Part shown: piece by piece, positions 1 through 6,456 of the stretch | Position numbering within the stretch: the first letter of the stretch is position 1 | Layout: the number at the start of each line of letters is the position of its first letter | Assembly: GCA_017383945.1 (NCBI GenBank) | Contig: JAFNUQ010000087.1 | Location: 1 to 11,254, forward strand | From: Bacteroidales bacterium | GTDB lineage: Bacteria; Bacteroidota; Bacteroidia; Bacteroidales; UBA932 | Length of the DNA stretch: 11,254 nt | Direction of reading: 5' to 3' | The notes under the pieces: model-generated | Seen by the model: only the letters and a program-made list of their open reading frames with translations | What the model was told of the DNA's origin: nothing | The model's database searches: none | Made by a program: the position numbers and the translations under genes

Positions 1-176
1 CAGACAAGAGCACTGAGATGATGCAGGTTTTCGGTGCTTGGGGAGAAAAGAAAATGTGTGGCAAGACTTGTGTCGGAACTTTAAGAAAAACCTTTATCTT
101 TGATGAACAAGGTATTCTCACTGAAATAATTGAGAAGGTTGATACAAAAAACCACGCATCACAGATTTTAAAGTAA
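1..176 (+). CDS. bcp: Thioredoxin-dependent thiol peroxidase, Bcp/PrxQ type (C-terminal part)
   Basis: This is the last 57 codons of a reading frame that enters from the left edge (first full codon at base 3, TAA at 174-176). The fragment has the C-terminal signature of the Bcp/PrxQ peroxiredoxins: a GAWGEKKMCGK stretch, then a conserved RKTFIFDEQG strand-turn, and a final helix with HASQIL. Members of this family reduce hydrogen peroxide and organic hydroperoxides in the cytoplasm, using thioredoxin as reductant. The peroxidatic cysteine lies in the missing N-terminal part, so activity cannot be judged here. Two cysteines are visible, in KKMCGK and KTCVG; I would not assign either as the resolving cysteine. 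The ferritin gene starts 21 bases downstream on the same strand, so the two are probably co-transcribed, which suits a shared role in limiting peroxide and free-iron damage. Confidence 0.88.
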   Translation, partial: DKSTEMMQVFGAWGEKKMCGKTCVGTLRKTFIFDEQGILTEIIEKVDTKNHASQILK

Positions 177-197
177 AAATCTAAAACACATATAATT

Positions 198-722
198 ATG
201 TTAAGCACTAAACTTCACAACGCAATCAATGAGCAGGTCAATGCCGAGCTTTGGTCTGCATACCTCTATCTTGCAATGTCACTTGATGCAGAGGCTAAGG
301 GATATAAAGGTGTGGCAAATTGGTTCTATGTGCAGTTCCAGGAGGAGCAGGCACACGCTCGCATCTTTATGAACTATCTTAACTCTCGCGATTGTAAGGT
401 GACTCTTCTCCCAATTGCTGAGGTTCCTGCAGAGTGGGATTCAGTATTGGATATGTTTAAGCAGACTCTTCAGCATGAGAAGAAGGTGACTTCGCTCATC
501 AACAATCTTGCTGCTATCGCCAATGAAGATCGCGATTTTGCCTCAATCAATCGCCTCGTCTGGTTTATTGACGAGCAGGTTGAGGAAGAGGAGTCGGCAA
601 GAGAGATGATTTCTGCAGTAGAAGCTGTTGAGGATAACAAATACGGCATGTATATGCTGGACAAGGAACTTGCGACAAGAGTCTACAATGTTCCAAGTCC
701 ACTTGCAACAGCAGCTGAATAG
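198..722 (+). CDS. ftnA: Bacterial non-haem ferritin, iron storage protein
   Basis: Ferritins of this type assemble into a hollow cytoplasmic shell (24 subunits in characterised members) that oxidises ferrous iron and stores it as a mineral. The 174-residue length is normal for bacterial FtnA. The ferroxidase ligands sit where expected: Glu17, Glu50 and His53 (in EEQAH), Glu94, and Gln127 with Glu130 (in DEQVEEEE). All residues expected for the dinuclear site, and the neighbouring third-site acids Glu49 and Glu126, are present, so the protein should be catalytically competent. The spacing also excludes bacterioferritin: I see no obvious haem methionine at the usual position. The start is the first ATG after the bcp stop and is preceded by A/T-rich sequence without a Shine-Dalgarno motif, as is usual in Bacteroidota. 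The gene converges on kbl with only 5 bases between the two stops. Confidence 0.96.
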   Translation: MLSTKLHNAINEQVNAELWSAYLYLAMSLDAEAKGYKGVANWFYVQFQEEQAHARIFMNYLNSRDCKVTLLPIAEVPAEWDSVLDMFKQTLQHEKKVTSLINNLAAIANEDRDFASINRLVWFIDEQVEEEESAREMISAVEAVEDNKYGMYMLDKELATRVYNVPSPLATAAE

Positions 723-727
723 AGTAA

Positions 728-1915
728 TTAAATAACTCCTAGCTCTTTACCCACTTTGACAAATGCGGCAATCGCGCGGTCGAGGTGGGTTTTCTCGTGT
801 GCGGCGGAGAGCTGAACGCGTATGCGCGCCTGACCCTTCGGCACGACAGGGTAGTAGAAGCCTGTGACGAATATGCCTTCCTGCGCCATCTTGGCAGCGA
901 AGTCCTGTGAGAGCTTGGCATCATAGAGCATCACTGCGCAGATTGCTGACTGGGTTGGCTTGATGTCAAAGCCGGCAGCTATCATCTTCTCACGGAAGTA
1001 TTCGACATTGCCCTGAAGCTTGCTATGCAACTCGTTGCTCTCCTTGAGCATATGGAACATCTCGATTGCAGCAGCTGCTACCATCGGTGGGATGGAGTTG
1101 GAGAAGAGATATGGGCGTGAGCGCTGGCGAAGCATATCGATAATCTCTTTGCGGCCGGTAGTGAATCCGCCCACAGCGCCGCCGAAGGCCTTGCCGAGAG
1201 TGCCGGTGAAGATATCGATCTTGCCGTAGCAGTCAAACTGCTCAGCAACTCCGTGTCCGGTAGGGCCGACTACGCCGGCCGAATGGCTCTCGTCTACCAT
1301 CACGAGCGCGTCATACTTCTCAGCGAGCTCGCAGATGCGGTCCATCGGTGCAACATTGCCGTCCATTGAGAATACGCCATCGGTCACGATGATGCGGAAA
1401 CGCTGTGCCTGGGCCTCCTGGAGGCATTTCTCAAGCTCTGCCATATCTGCGTTGGCGTAGCGGTATCTCTGCGCTTTGCAGAGGCGCACGCCGTCGATGA
1501 TGGATGCGTGGTTGAGGGCGTCGGAGATGATTGCGTCCTCAGCTGTGAGAAGCGGCTCAAATACGCCACCATTGGCGTCAAAACAAGCTGCATAGAGGAT
1601 TGCATCTTCTGTATGGAAGTATTCGGCTATCTCCTTTTCAAGCTGCTTGTGGAGGTCCTGAGTGCCGCAGATGAAGCGCACTGATGACATGCCATATCCG
1701 CGCTCGTCCATAGCTTTCTTGGCTGCTGCGATGAGGCGTGCATTGTCTGCGAGACCAAGATAGTTGTTGGCGCAGAAATTGAGGGCTTCGCTGCCGTCCT
1801 GAAGTGTGATCTGTGCTGACTGTGGCGAAGCGATATTGCGCTCTTTCTTGTATAAACCTGCCTGTTCTATTGCCTCCAACTCTGCCTGGAGATGCTGCTG
1901 AAATTTTCCGTACAT
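728..1915 (-). CDS. kbl: Glycine C-acetyltransferase (2-amino-3-ketobutyrate CoA ligase)
   Basis: This PLP enzyme cleaves 2-amino-3-ketobutyrate with CoA to give glycine and acetyl-CoA, the second step of threonine degradation through threonine dehydrogenase. The protein is a fold-type I alpha-oxoamine synthase with the expected landmarks: FCANNYLGL near residue 47, SSVRFICGTQ near 77-86, DALNHASIIDG near 132-142, VMVDESHS with the PLP-binding Asp208 and His211, and the Schiff-base lysine in GTLGKAFGG (Lys242). I place the start at the ATG at 1913-1915, which gives 395 residues, the usual family length, beginning MYGKF. An in-frame ATG at 1988-1990 would add 25 residues, but it lies upstream of the probable -7 box (1939-1946) and would add an unconserved, lysine- and phenylalanine-rich leader. 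The gene diverges from the threonine dehydrogenase. By eye its codons are richer in G/C-ending triplets than those of that neighbour. Confidence 0.95.
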   Translation of the reverse strand: MYGKFQQHLQAELEAIEQAGLYKKERNIASPQSAQITLQDGSEALNFCANNYLGLADNARLIAAAKKAMDERGYGMSSVRFICGTQDLHKQLEKEIAEYFHTEDAILYAACFDANGGVFEPLLTAEDAIISDALNHASIIDGVRLCKAQRYRYANADMAELEKCLQEAQAQRFRIIVTDGVFSMDGNVAPMDRICELAEKYDALVMVDESHSAGVVGPTGHGVAEQFDCYGKIDIFTGTLGKAFGGAVGGFTTGRKEIIDMLRQRSRPYLFSNSIPPMVAAAAIEMFHMLKESNELHSKLQGNVEYFREKMIAAGFDIKPTQSAICAVMLYDAKLSQDFAAKMAQEGIFVTGFYYPVVPKGQARIRVQLSAAHEKTHLDRAIAAFVKVGKELGVI

Positions 1916-1938
1916 GTTTCTGTGTTTATAATTGACTA

Positions 1939-1946
1939 CAAAGTTA
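1939..1946 (-). promoter_or_regulatory. Candidate -7 promoter element of kbl
   Basis: Read on the minus strand this is TAACTTTG, a full match to the Bacteroidetes TAnnTTTG element. It ends 23 bases before the chosen kbl start, predicting a leader of roughly 18 bases. I do not see a clean TTG -33 element at the standard distance. The position also argues against the longer kbl start at 1990. Confidence 0.55.
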
Positions 1947-1966
1947 CATTTTTTAAGGAAAAATAG

Positions 1967-1974
1967 TACATTTG
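1967..1974 (+). promoter_or_regulatory. Candidate -7 promoter element of the threonine dehydrogenase-glutamine synthetase operon
   Basis: The plus strand reads TACATTTG, a full match to TAnnTTTG, with 21 bases between it and the ATG at 1996. No convincing -33 TTG is visible. The box lies only 20 bases from the oppositely oriented kbl box, so the two polymerase sites must overlap. Confidence 0.55.
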
Positions 1975-1995
1975 TATATCTTTTAATCAATACAT

Positions 1996-2949
1996 ATGAA
2001 GAACGTTCTTGTAGTTGGCTCCACGGGCCAGATTGGCTCTGAACTCACGATGACTCTTAGAAGACAGATTCCAGGCGGAACTGTTGTCGCAGGATATATA
2101 CCCGGTTCAGAACCTAAAGGAGAATGGCTGGAAAGCGGTCCTTCAGAGATTGCCAATGTGTGCGATGCTGCTCAGATGGCAGCTATAGTGGACAAGTATA
2201 AAATCGATACTATCTATAATCTTGCAGCTCTCCTTTCTGCTGTCGCCGAGAAGAAGCCTCTTCTGGCGTGGGATATTCAGATGAATGGTCTTCTTAATAT
2301 CCTTGAGATTGCAAGAGAGAAGGGATGTGCCGTATTTACTCCAAGCTCAATCGGCTGTTTCGGCCCTAGTTCCCCTAAGAAAAATACTCCTCAGGATACA
2401 ATCCAGCGCCCAAAGACAATGTACGGCGTGACAAAGGTTGCAACTGAGCTCCTTAGTGATTATTACTATACTAAGTTTGGTGTGGATACCCGTTCGGTGA
2501 GATTTCCTGGATTGATTTCCAATGTGACTCTTCCTGGTGGCGGCACAACGGACTATGCAGTAGAGATTTACTATGCTGCAGTCAAGGGTGAGGAATATTC
2601 TTGTCCGATCAAGGCGGGTACCTTTATGGACATGATGTATATGCCGGATGCTTTGAGAGCTTGCATTGATATTATGGAAGCAGATCCAGACAAGCTTGTA
2701 CATCGTAACTCATTTAATGTAACTGCGATGAGCTTTGATCCTGAGATTATTTATGCTGCTATCAAGGAACTCCGTCCTGAGTTCAAGATGGTGTATAATG
2801 TTGATCCTGTGCGTCAGGCTATAGCCGAATCCTGGCCGGATAGTCTTGATGACAGCTGTGCTCGCAGCGAATGGGGCTGGAATCCTAGCTATGACCTCAA
2901 GTCAATGACTGTGGATATGATAGAAAAACTCTCAAAGAAACTCTTGTAA
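1996..2949 (+). CDS. L-threonine 3-dehydrogenase, short-chain dehydrogenase (epimerase-like) type
   Basis: The product is a 317-residue extended short-chain dehydrogenase/reductase. The N-terminal Rossmann motif GSTGQIG (residues 8-14) binds NAD, NLAALLSA follows near 75-82, a TPSSIG strand carries the catalytic serine region (117-118), and the active-site pair is Tyr143 and Lys147 in MYGVTK. This architecture is close to UDP-galactose 4-epimerase, and such genes are often labelled as epimerases. The short-chain threonine dehydrogenases known from animals, Flavobacterium-type bacteria and some archaea have this same GQIG start and length. Divergence from kbl, which uses the direct product 2-amino-3-ketobutyrate, makes that assignment strong. 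The enzyme is not related to the zinc-dependent Tdh of E. coli, so I give no symbol. The downstream glutamine synthetase begins one base after the stop. Confidence 0.9.
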   Translation: MKNVLVVGSTGQIGSELTMTLRRQIPGGTVVAGYIPGSEPKGEWLESGPSEIANVCDAAQMAAIVDKYKIDTIYNLAALLSAVAEKKPLLAWDIQMNGLLNILEIAREKGCAVFTPSSIGCFGPSSPKKNTPQDTIQRPKTMYGVTKVATELLSDYYYTKFGVDTRSVRFPGLISNVTLPGGGTTDYAVEIYYAAVKGEEYSCPIKAGTFMDMMYMPDALRACIDIMEADPDKLVHRNSFNVTAMSFDPEIIYAAIKELRPEFKMVYNVDPVRQAIAESWPDSLDDSCARSEWGWNPSYDLKSMTVDMIEKLSKKLL

Positions 2950-2950
2950 T

Positions 2951-4453
2951 ATGGATAAGAAATTAAGCCTGAACCCCAATATCCTGGCATCGGCTATTGG
3001 CAAGCTCCCTAAGGACTTTACAAAGGAAGATATTATCAAGTATATGTCACACAATGACATAAAGCTTGTTAACTTTATGTATCCTGCTGCTGATGGCAGA
3101 CTCAAGACTCTCAATTTTGCAATAAACAGTATGGAGTACCTTGAGACTATCCTTACTTGCGGAGAGAGAGTTGACGGCTCAAGTCTTTTCCCGTTCATTG
3201 AGGCTGGAAGCAGTGATCTTTATGTGGTTCCGCGTTTTAGGACCGCTTTCCTGGATCCGTTTGCACAGATTCCAACGATTACTATGCTTTGTTCATATTT
3301 CAACAAGGATGGACAGCCTCTTGAGAGCTCTCCTGAGTATACTCTACACAAGGCCTGCAAGTCGTTTAAGGAGGTTACAGGCTATGAGTTCAACGCGATG
3401 GGCGAGCTTGAGTATTATGTGATTGCGGAGGATGAGGGACTTTATCCTGCTACTGATCAGAAGGGTTATCATGAGTCTGCTCCTTACTCTAAGTTTGGAC
3501 ATTTCCGCACTCAGTGCATGGCTTATATCGCTCAGGCCGGAGGACAGATCAAGTATGGTCATTCTGAGGTAGGAAACTTCTCCCTTGATGGCAAGATATA
3601 TGAGCAGAATGAGATTGAATTCCTTCCTGTCGATGCGGAATCTGCTGCTGATCAGCTTGTTGTGGCAAAGTGGATTATTCGCAATCTTGCCTACGAATAT
3701 GGCTATGAAGTGACATTTGCCCCTAAGATTACCACTGGTAAGGCAGGTTCAGGTCTGCACATTCACATGAAGATCACTAAGGACGGCAAGAATCAGATGG
3801 TCGCAGATGGCGCACTCTCAGACGTGGCACGCAAGGCTATCGCTGGAATGATGGAGCTTGCTCCTTCGATTACTGCCTTTGGAAATACCAACCCTATGGC
3901 ATACTTCCGCCTCGTGCCTCATCAGGAGGCTCCTACCAATATCTGCTGGGGCGACAGAAACCGTTCTGTGCTTGTGAGAGTTCCTCTTGGATGGAGTGCC
4001 GGCTCAGATATGTGTAAGCTCGCTAACCCTCTTGAGAAGGAATCAAATTTTGATACAACAGAGAAGCAGACTGTGGAGATGCGTTCGCCGGATGGATCGG
4101 CTGATCTCTATCAGCTCATCGCAGGTCTCGCGGTCGCTTGTCGCCATGGTTTTGAGCTTGAAAATGCTCTTGAGATTGCAGAGAAGACCTATGTCAATGT
4201 CAATATCCACAAGAAAGAAAACGAGTCTAAGCTCAACCAACTTGCTTCACTTCCAGATAGTTGCGTGGCTTCTGCACAATGCCTCAAGGCTCAGAGAGCA
4301 ATCTATGAGAAGTATAATGTATTCTCTCCTGCAATGATTGACGGCATCATCTCAAAGCTTGAGTCTTTCAATGACCTGACTCTTAGAGCCGACATCAAAG
4401 ACAATCAGGAAGAGCTTCTGAAACTTGTAGACAAGTACTTCCACTGCGGATAA
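2951..4453 (+). CDS. glnA: Glutamine synthetase (type I-like, no adenylylation motif)
   Basis: The 500-residue protein has the N-terminal beta-grasp and the C-terminal catalytic domain of glutamine synthetase, which joins ammonia to glutamate using ATP. Visible motifs are VDGSS with Asp75 in the ammonia-site loop, GELEYYV for the first metal-binding glutamate, SEVGNF followed by EQNEIEF for the next acidic ligands, GSGLHIHM for the glutamate/metal histidine, DRNRSVLVRVP for the ATP-site arginines, and VEMRSPDGSAD for the last substrate arginine. The NLYDLP-type tyrosine loop used for adenylylation in enterobacterial GlnA is absent; the region reads KTYVNVNIHKKE, so control by GlnE-like adenylylation is unlikely. 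It is far too short for the GSIII (GlnN) class common in Bacteroidales. A gamma-glutamyl-amine ligase remains possible but is less likely given the complete motifs. It sits one base behind the threonine dehydrogenase (TAATATG), implying a shared message. Confidence 0.88.
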   Translation: MDKKLSLNPNILASAIGKLPKDFTKEDIIKYMSHNDIKLVNFMYPAADGRLKTLNFAINSMEYLETILTCGERVDGSSLFPFIEAGSSDLYVVPRFRTAFLDPFAQIPTITMLCSYFNKDGQPLESSPEYTLHKACKSFKEVTGYEFNAMGELEYYVIAEDEGLYPATDQKGYHESAPYSKFGHFRTQCMAYIAQAGGQIKYGHSEVGNFSLDGKIYEQNEIEFLPVDAESAADQLVVAKWIIRNLAYEYGYEVTFAPKITTGKAGSGLHIHMKITKDGKNQMVADGALSDVARKAIAGMMELAPSITAFGNTNPMAYFRLVPHQEAPTNICWGDRNRSVLVRVPLGWSAGSDMCKLANPLEKESNFDTTEKQTVEMRSPDGSADLYQLIAGLAVACRHGFELENALEIAEKTYVNVNIHKKENESKLNQLASLPDSCVASAQCLKAQRAIYEKYNVFSPAMIDGIISKLESFNDLTLRADIKDNQEELLKLVDKYFHCG

Positions 4454-4456
4454 ACA

Positions 4457-4496
4457 ATAAACAAGAAATGCGGCAAACGCCGCATTTCTTGTTTAT
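4457..4496. terminator. Perfect 18-bp hairpin between convergent operons
   Basis: Bases 4457-4474 and 4479-4496 are exact reverse complements around a 4-base AAAC loop. The inner part of the stem is GC-rich (ATGCGGC/GCCGCAT) and the outer part is A/T-rich, ending with a TTGTTTAT tail on the plus strand and, by symmetry, the same on the minus strand. It starts 4 bases after the glutamine synthetase stop and 18 bases before the TPM gene's stop, so it can serve as a bidirectional intrinsic terminator for both operons. Confidence 0.85.
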
Positions 4497-4513
4497 ATAA
4501 GGAGTATATGATA

Positions 4514-5299
4514 CTACCATCTTCCGCCGGCGCCACCGCCTCCGAAGCCACCACCTCCGAAGCCACCAAAGCCACCGCCACTGAATCCACCTCCACCGAA
4601 ACTGCTTCCGCCGAAGGAAGAAGGTTTAGTAGTGAAGATTGGGCCTGTGTAGAATGGTCCGCCTCCAGAGTTGTTTGAGCCTCCTGAGCCTTTAGATCCC
4701 TTTGAGAAGAAAACAATTAGGAAGAACACGACGAGGAAGAAGACTACCACTGCAGCAATGCCTGCCGCATCGTCCTCTGAAGAACCGTCTCTTGGCTCCG
4801 AAATCTCGCCGCTGGCGAGCTTCATCAGTGTCTGACAAGCCTCGTAGACGCCTCCATAATAATCTCCCTCTCTGAAATGAGGGATGAGATCTGACTCAAT
4901 GATGCGTTTTGCATAGGCATCAGGGATTGCGCCCTCCAGACCATAGCCCACGGCAATGAATACCTCGCCATAGGAGTCTTCAGTCTTGGGCTTGATAAGG
5001 ACCACGATACCGTTGTCAAACTCGCTTTGTCCAACTTGCCAGCTATGTCCGATCTGAGTCGCATATTCGGCAGCAGTGTAGCCCTCAAGGTCAAGGACTG
5101 TCACGACTGTAATCTGGTTGGATGTGCTGTCATCAAATGCTACGAGTGTCTGCTCCAAATCCATCACCTGACGGCCGTTGAAGATACCGGCATAGTCGTT
5201 GACCAGCCTCTGTGGCTGCGGACGCTGTGGGATGTCCGCCCAGCTGAGTGTGGATGCAAGCAGAAGAAGCGTGCATATAATGTATCTAAATCTCTTCAT
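4514..5299 (-). CDS. TPM-domain membrane protein with signal peptide and glycine-rich C-terminus (YgcG-like)
   Basis: This is a 261-residue protein with four parts. Residues 1-21 are a signal peptide ending in LSWA. A TPM domain (about 30-170) begins with RLVNDYAGIF and contains the conserved NGIVVLI strand and the GYGLEGAIPDAYAKRI segment. One transmembrane helix spans about 179-198. A low-complexity tail (201-261) is rich in Gly, Ser and Phe and ends GGAGGRW. This is the classic YgcG layout. The TPM domain is expected outside the cytoplasmic membrane. The domain was once called a phosphatase, but I would not assign a reaction. The start codon overlaps the stop of the preceding TPM gene by one base (TAATG), suggesting translational coupling, and it is the last gene of the lemA operon. 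The DNA encoding the tail is repetitive because of the Gly codons. Confidence 0.9.
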   Translation of the reverse strand: MKRFRYIICTLLLLASTLSWADIPQRPQPQRLVNDYAGIFNGRQVMDLEQTLVAFDDSTSNQITVVTVLDLEGYTAAEYATQIGHSWQVGQSEFDNGIVVLIKPKTEDSYGEVFIAVGYGLEGAIPDAYAKRIIESDLIPHFREGDYYGGVYEACQTLMKLASGEISEPRDGSSEDDAAGIAAVVVFFLVVFFLIVFFSKGSKGSGGSNNSGGGPFYTGPIFTTKPSSFGGSSFGGGGFSGGGFGGFGGGGFGGGGAGGRW

Positions 5300-5736
5300 T
5301 ATTCGGAAAAGGAAATATCATCAGGGAGCTCGTTGACATCGTCTTCCTGATATGGGAAATATGATTGAAGCTTCTCGCCGACAGCAATAGCTGCAGCGCT
5401 AAGTCCTTCAGTGAATTTGCCTTGAGAAAATGCTGAGGCCATCAGGTCGCGGACATCCTCCCAGAATCCATCAGGAACAACGTCGTTGATGCCTTTGTCT
5501 CCCACGATTGCAAACACTTTGGATTGGCAGGCAAGGTATATGAGTACGCCATTGCGAAGCTCGGTCTTATGCATGCCTAGCTCGCCGAAAAGCTGCTCCG
5601 CCCTCTGCAAAGGATCGACGGAGCATTTGTTCTCGACGTGTATGCGGATTTCGCCGGAAGTTCCTGTTTCGGCCTCCTTGACGGCAGCAATTACTTGCGC
5701 TTGCTGCTCGGGAGTCAAAAAGTTTTTTGCTGACAT
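5299..5736 (-). CDS. Short TPM-domain protein without signal peptide
   Basis: The 145-residue protein is nearly all TPM domain. It begins FLTPEQQAQV and has a GTSGEIRIHV strand (near residues 29-38), a cysteine in the following loop, RNGVLIYLA, VGDKGINDVVP, and a C-terminal helix QGKFTEGLSAAA. This is the second, smaller TPM form, which commonly lies next to a YgcG-like protein and LemA. It has no signal peptide; the tail (from about 125) is acidic and may be disordered. Where it acts is unclear: without a signal or membrane segment it should stay in the cytoplasm, unlike its partner, although I cannot rule out peripheral membrane association. It starts 2 bases after the lemA stop and its own stop overlaps the next start, so all three genes are almost certainly one transcript. 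No catalytic role can be read from the sequence. Confidence 0.88.
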   Translation of the reverse strand: MSAKNFLTPEQQAQVIAAVKEAETGTSGEIRIHVENKCSVDPLQRAEQLFGELGMHKTELRNGVLIYLACQSKVFAIVGDKGINDVVPDGFWEDVRDLMASAFSQGKFTEGLSAAAIAVGEKLQSYFPYQEDDVNELPDDISFSE

Positions 5737-5738
5737 CT

Positions 5739-6329
5739 TTAGAATGCTACTACCGGAGCTGTTTCTGCACCTTCCTGTGCCTCAAAGTAACCCTTCTTCT
5801 CAAAGTTAAACATTGATGCGAGGATGTTGTTAGGGAAGCTTCTCACGAGCGTGTTGTATGATCTCGCACTCTCGTTGTATTTCATGCGCTCAGTAGTGAT
5901 GCGGTTTTCTGTACCTTCGAGCTGAGCCTGAAGATCGCGGAAGTTTTCATTGGCTTTGAGCTCCGGATAGCTTTCCTGGAGCATCATAAGGCGACCAAGT
6001 GCGCTTGAGAGCTCGCCCTGGGCTTTCTGGAATTCTGCGATTTCCTCCGGATCGAGCTCTGAAGGGTCAACTGTGATCTGAGTTGCTCTTGCACGAGCAG
6101 CAATCACGCCCTCAAGAGTAGAAGACTCGTGCTCAGCATAACCCTTGACTGTTGCTACAAGGTTAGGGATGAGGTCAGCTCGGCGCTGGTATACATTTTC
6201 TACCTGAGACCAAGCAGCGCTCACGCCTTCGTCGGCAACTACCATCTTATTGTAAACGCCTTTTACCCAGAAGAATAATACAAGTGCAATACCTGCAATA
6301 ACTACGATTGTTGAAACACCTTTTTTCAT
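5739..6329 (-). CDS. lemA: LemA family membrane protein
   Basis: LemA proteins have a short periplasm-facing N-terminus, one transmembrane helix and a long helical bundle. All of this is visible: a hydrophobic segment at about residues 5-22, then the family core VWSQVENVYQRR-like stretch (here SAAWSQVENVYQRR), DLIPNLVATVKGYA, an ARARA helix, LGRLMMLQESYPELKAN, and the closing YNESARSYN and FPNNILASMF motifs. The length of 196 residues is typical. I choose the ATG at 6327-6329 (MKKGVST); a longer frame would need a TTG at 6353 inside the likely -7 box. The biochemical role of LemA is unknown. Its stable association with TPM proteins, as here, suggests a membrane-anchored complex. It heads a three-gene minus-strand operon and diverges from a DUF697 membrane protein. 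Confidence 0.94.
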   Translation of the reverse strand: MKKGVSTIVVIAGIALVLFFWVKGVYNKMVVADEGVSAAWSQVENVYQRRADLIPNLVATVKGYAEHESSTLEGVIAARARATQITVDPSELDPEEIAEFQKAQGELSSALGRLMMLQESYPELKANENFRDLQAQLEGTENRITTERMKYNESARSYNTLVRSFPNNILASMFNFEKKGYFEAQEGAETAPVVAF

Positions 6330-6350
6330 AATTAAATCTATTTTAACATT

Positions 6351-6358
6351 CAAATATA
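6351..6358 (-). promoter_or_regulatory. Candidate -7 promoter element of the lemA operon
   Basis: The minus strand reads TATATTTG, a full match to TAnnTTTG, with 21 bases between it and the lemA ATG. The expected leader is about 16 bases. I see no clear -33 element. Confidence 0.5.
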
Positions 6359-6433
6359 GTAAATTCTGTAAATAAGAGGCATGCTTTTGCGATTAACCTG
6401 CGTGTGCTGCAAGATCAGCCAAGGAAAAATTGT

Positions 6434-6441
6434 TAATTTTG
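6434..6441 (+). promoter_or_regulatory. Candidate -7 promoter element of the DUF697 gene
   Basis: The plus strand reads TAATTTTG, a match to TAnnTTTG, 15 bases before the chosen ATG at 6457. This is closer than for the other genes in the window, so the leader would be only about 10 bases. The A/T richness of the area makes a chance match easier. Confidence 0.38.
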
Positions 6442-6456
6442 ACAAAAAATAGGAAT

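Noticed and set aside
95..102. TATCTTTG, a TAnnTTTG match inside the bcp coding sequence that could drive ferritin
   Set aside because: The bases encode the conserved peroxiredoxin segment FIFDE, the distance to the ferritin start is about 95 bases, unlike the 15-23 seen elsewhere, and the nearest TTG is not at the standard spacing.
715..745. Possible terminator between ferritin and kbl (GAGT ... ACTC)
   Set aside because: The arms pair over only four bases with a long A/T loop and no T-run, too weak to call.
1916..1990. A 25-residue N-terminal extension of kbl starting at 1990
   Set aside because: It would start upstream of the likely -7 box, is unlike the family N-terminus, and the ATG at 1915 gives the usual 395-residue length.
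1996..2949. Annotation as UDP-glucose 4-epimerase
   Set aside because: The fold and Tyr/Lys pair fit both, but the N-terminal GQIG motif, the length and the divergent kbl neighbour favour threonine dehydrogenase.
4514..4620. Apparent short tandem DNA repeats of the form CCACCTCCGAAG
   Set aside because: They arise from repeated Gly and Phe codons in the YgcG-like tail rather than from an independent repeat element or CRISPR array.
4405..4716. A 103-codon minus-strand frame rich in Ser, Ala, Glu and Val
   Set aside because: It is an alternative-frame shadow of the glycine-rich tail of the TPM gene and runs through the terminator hairpin.
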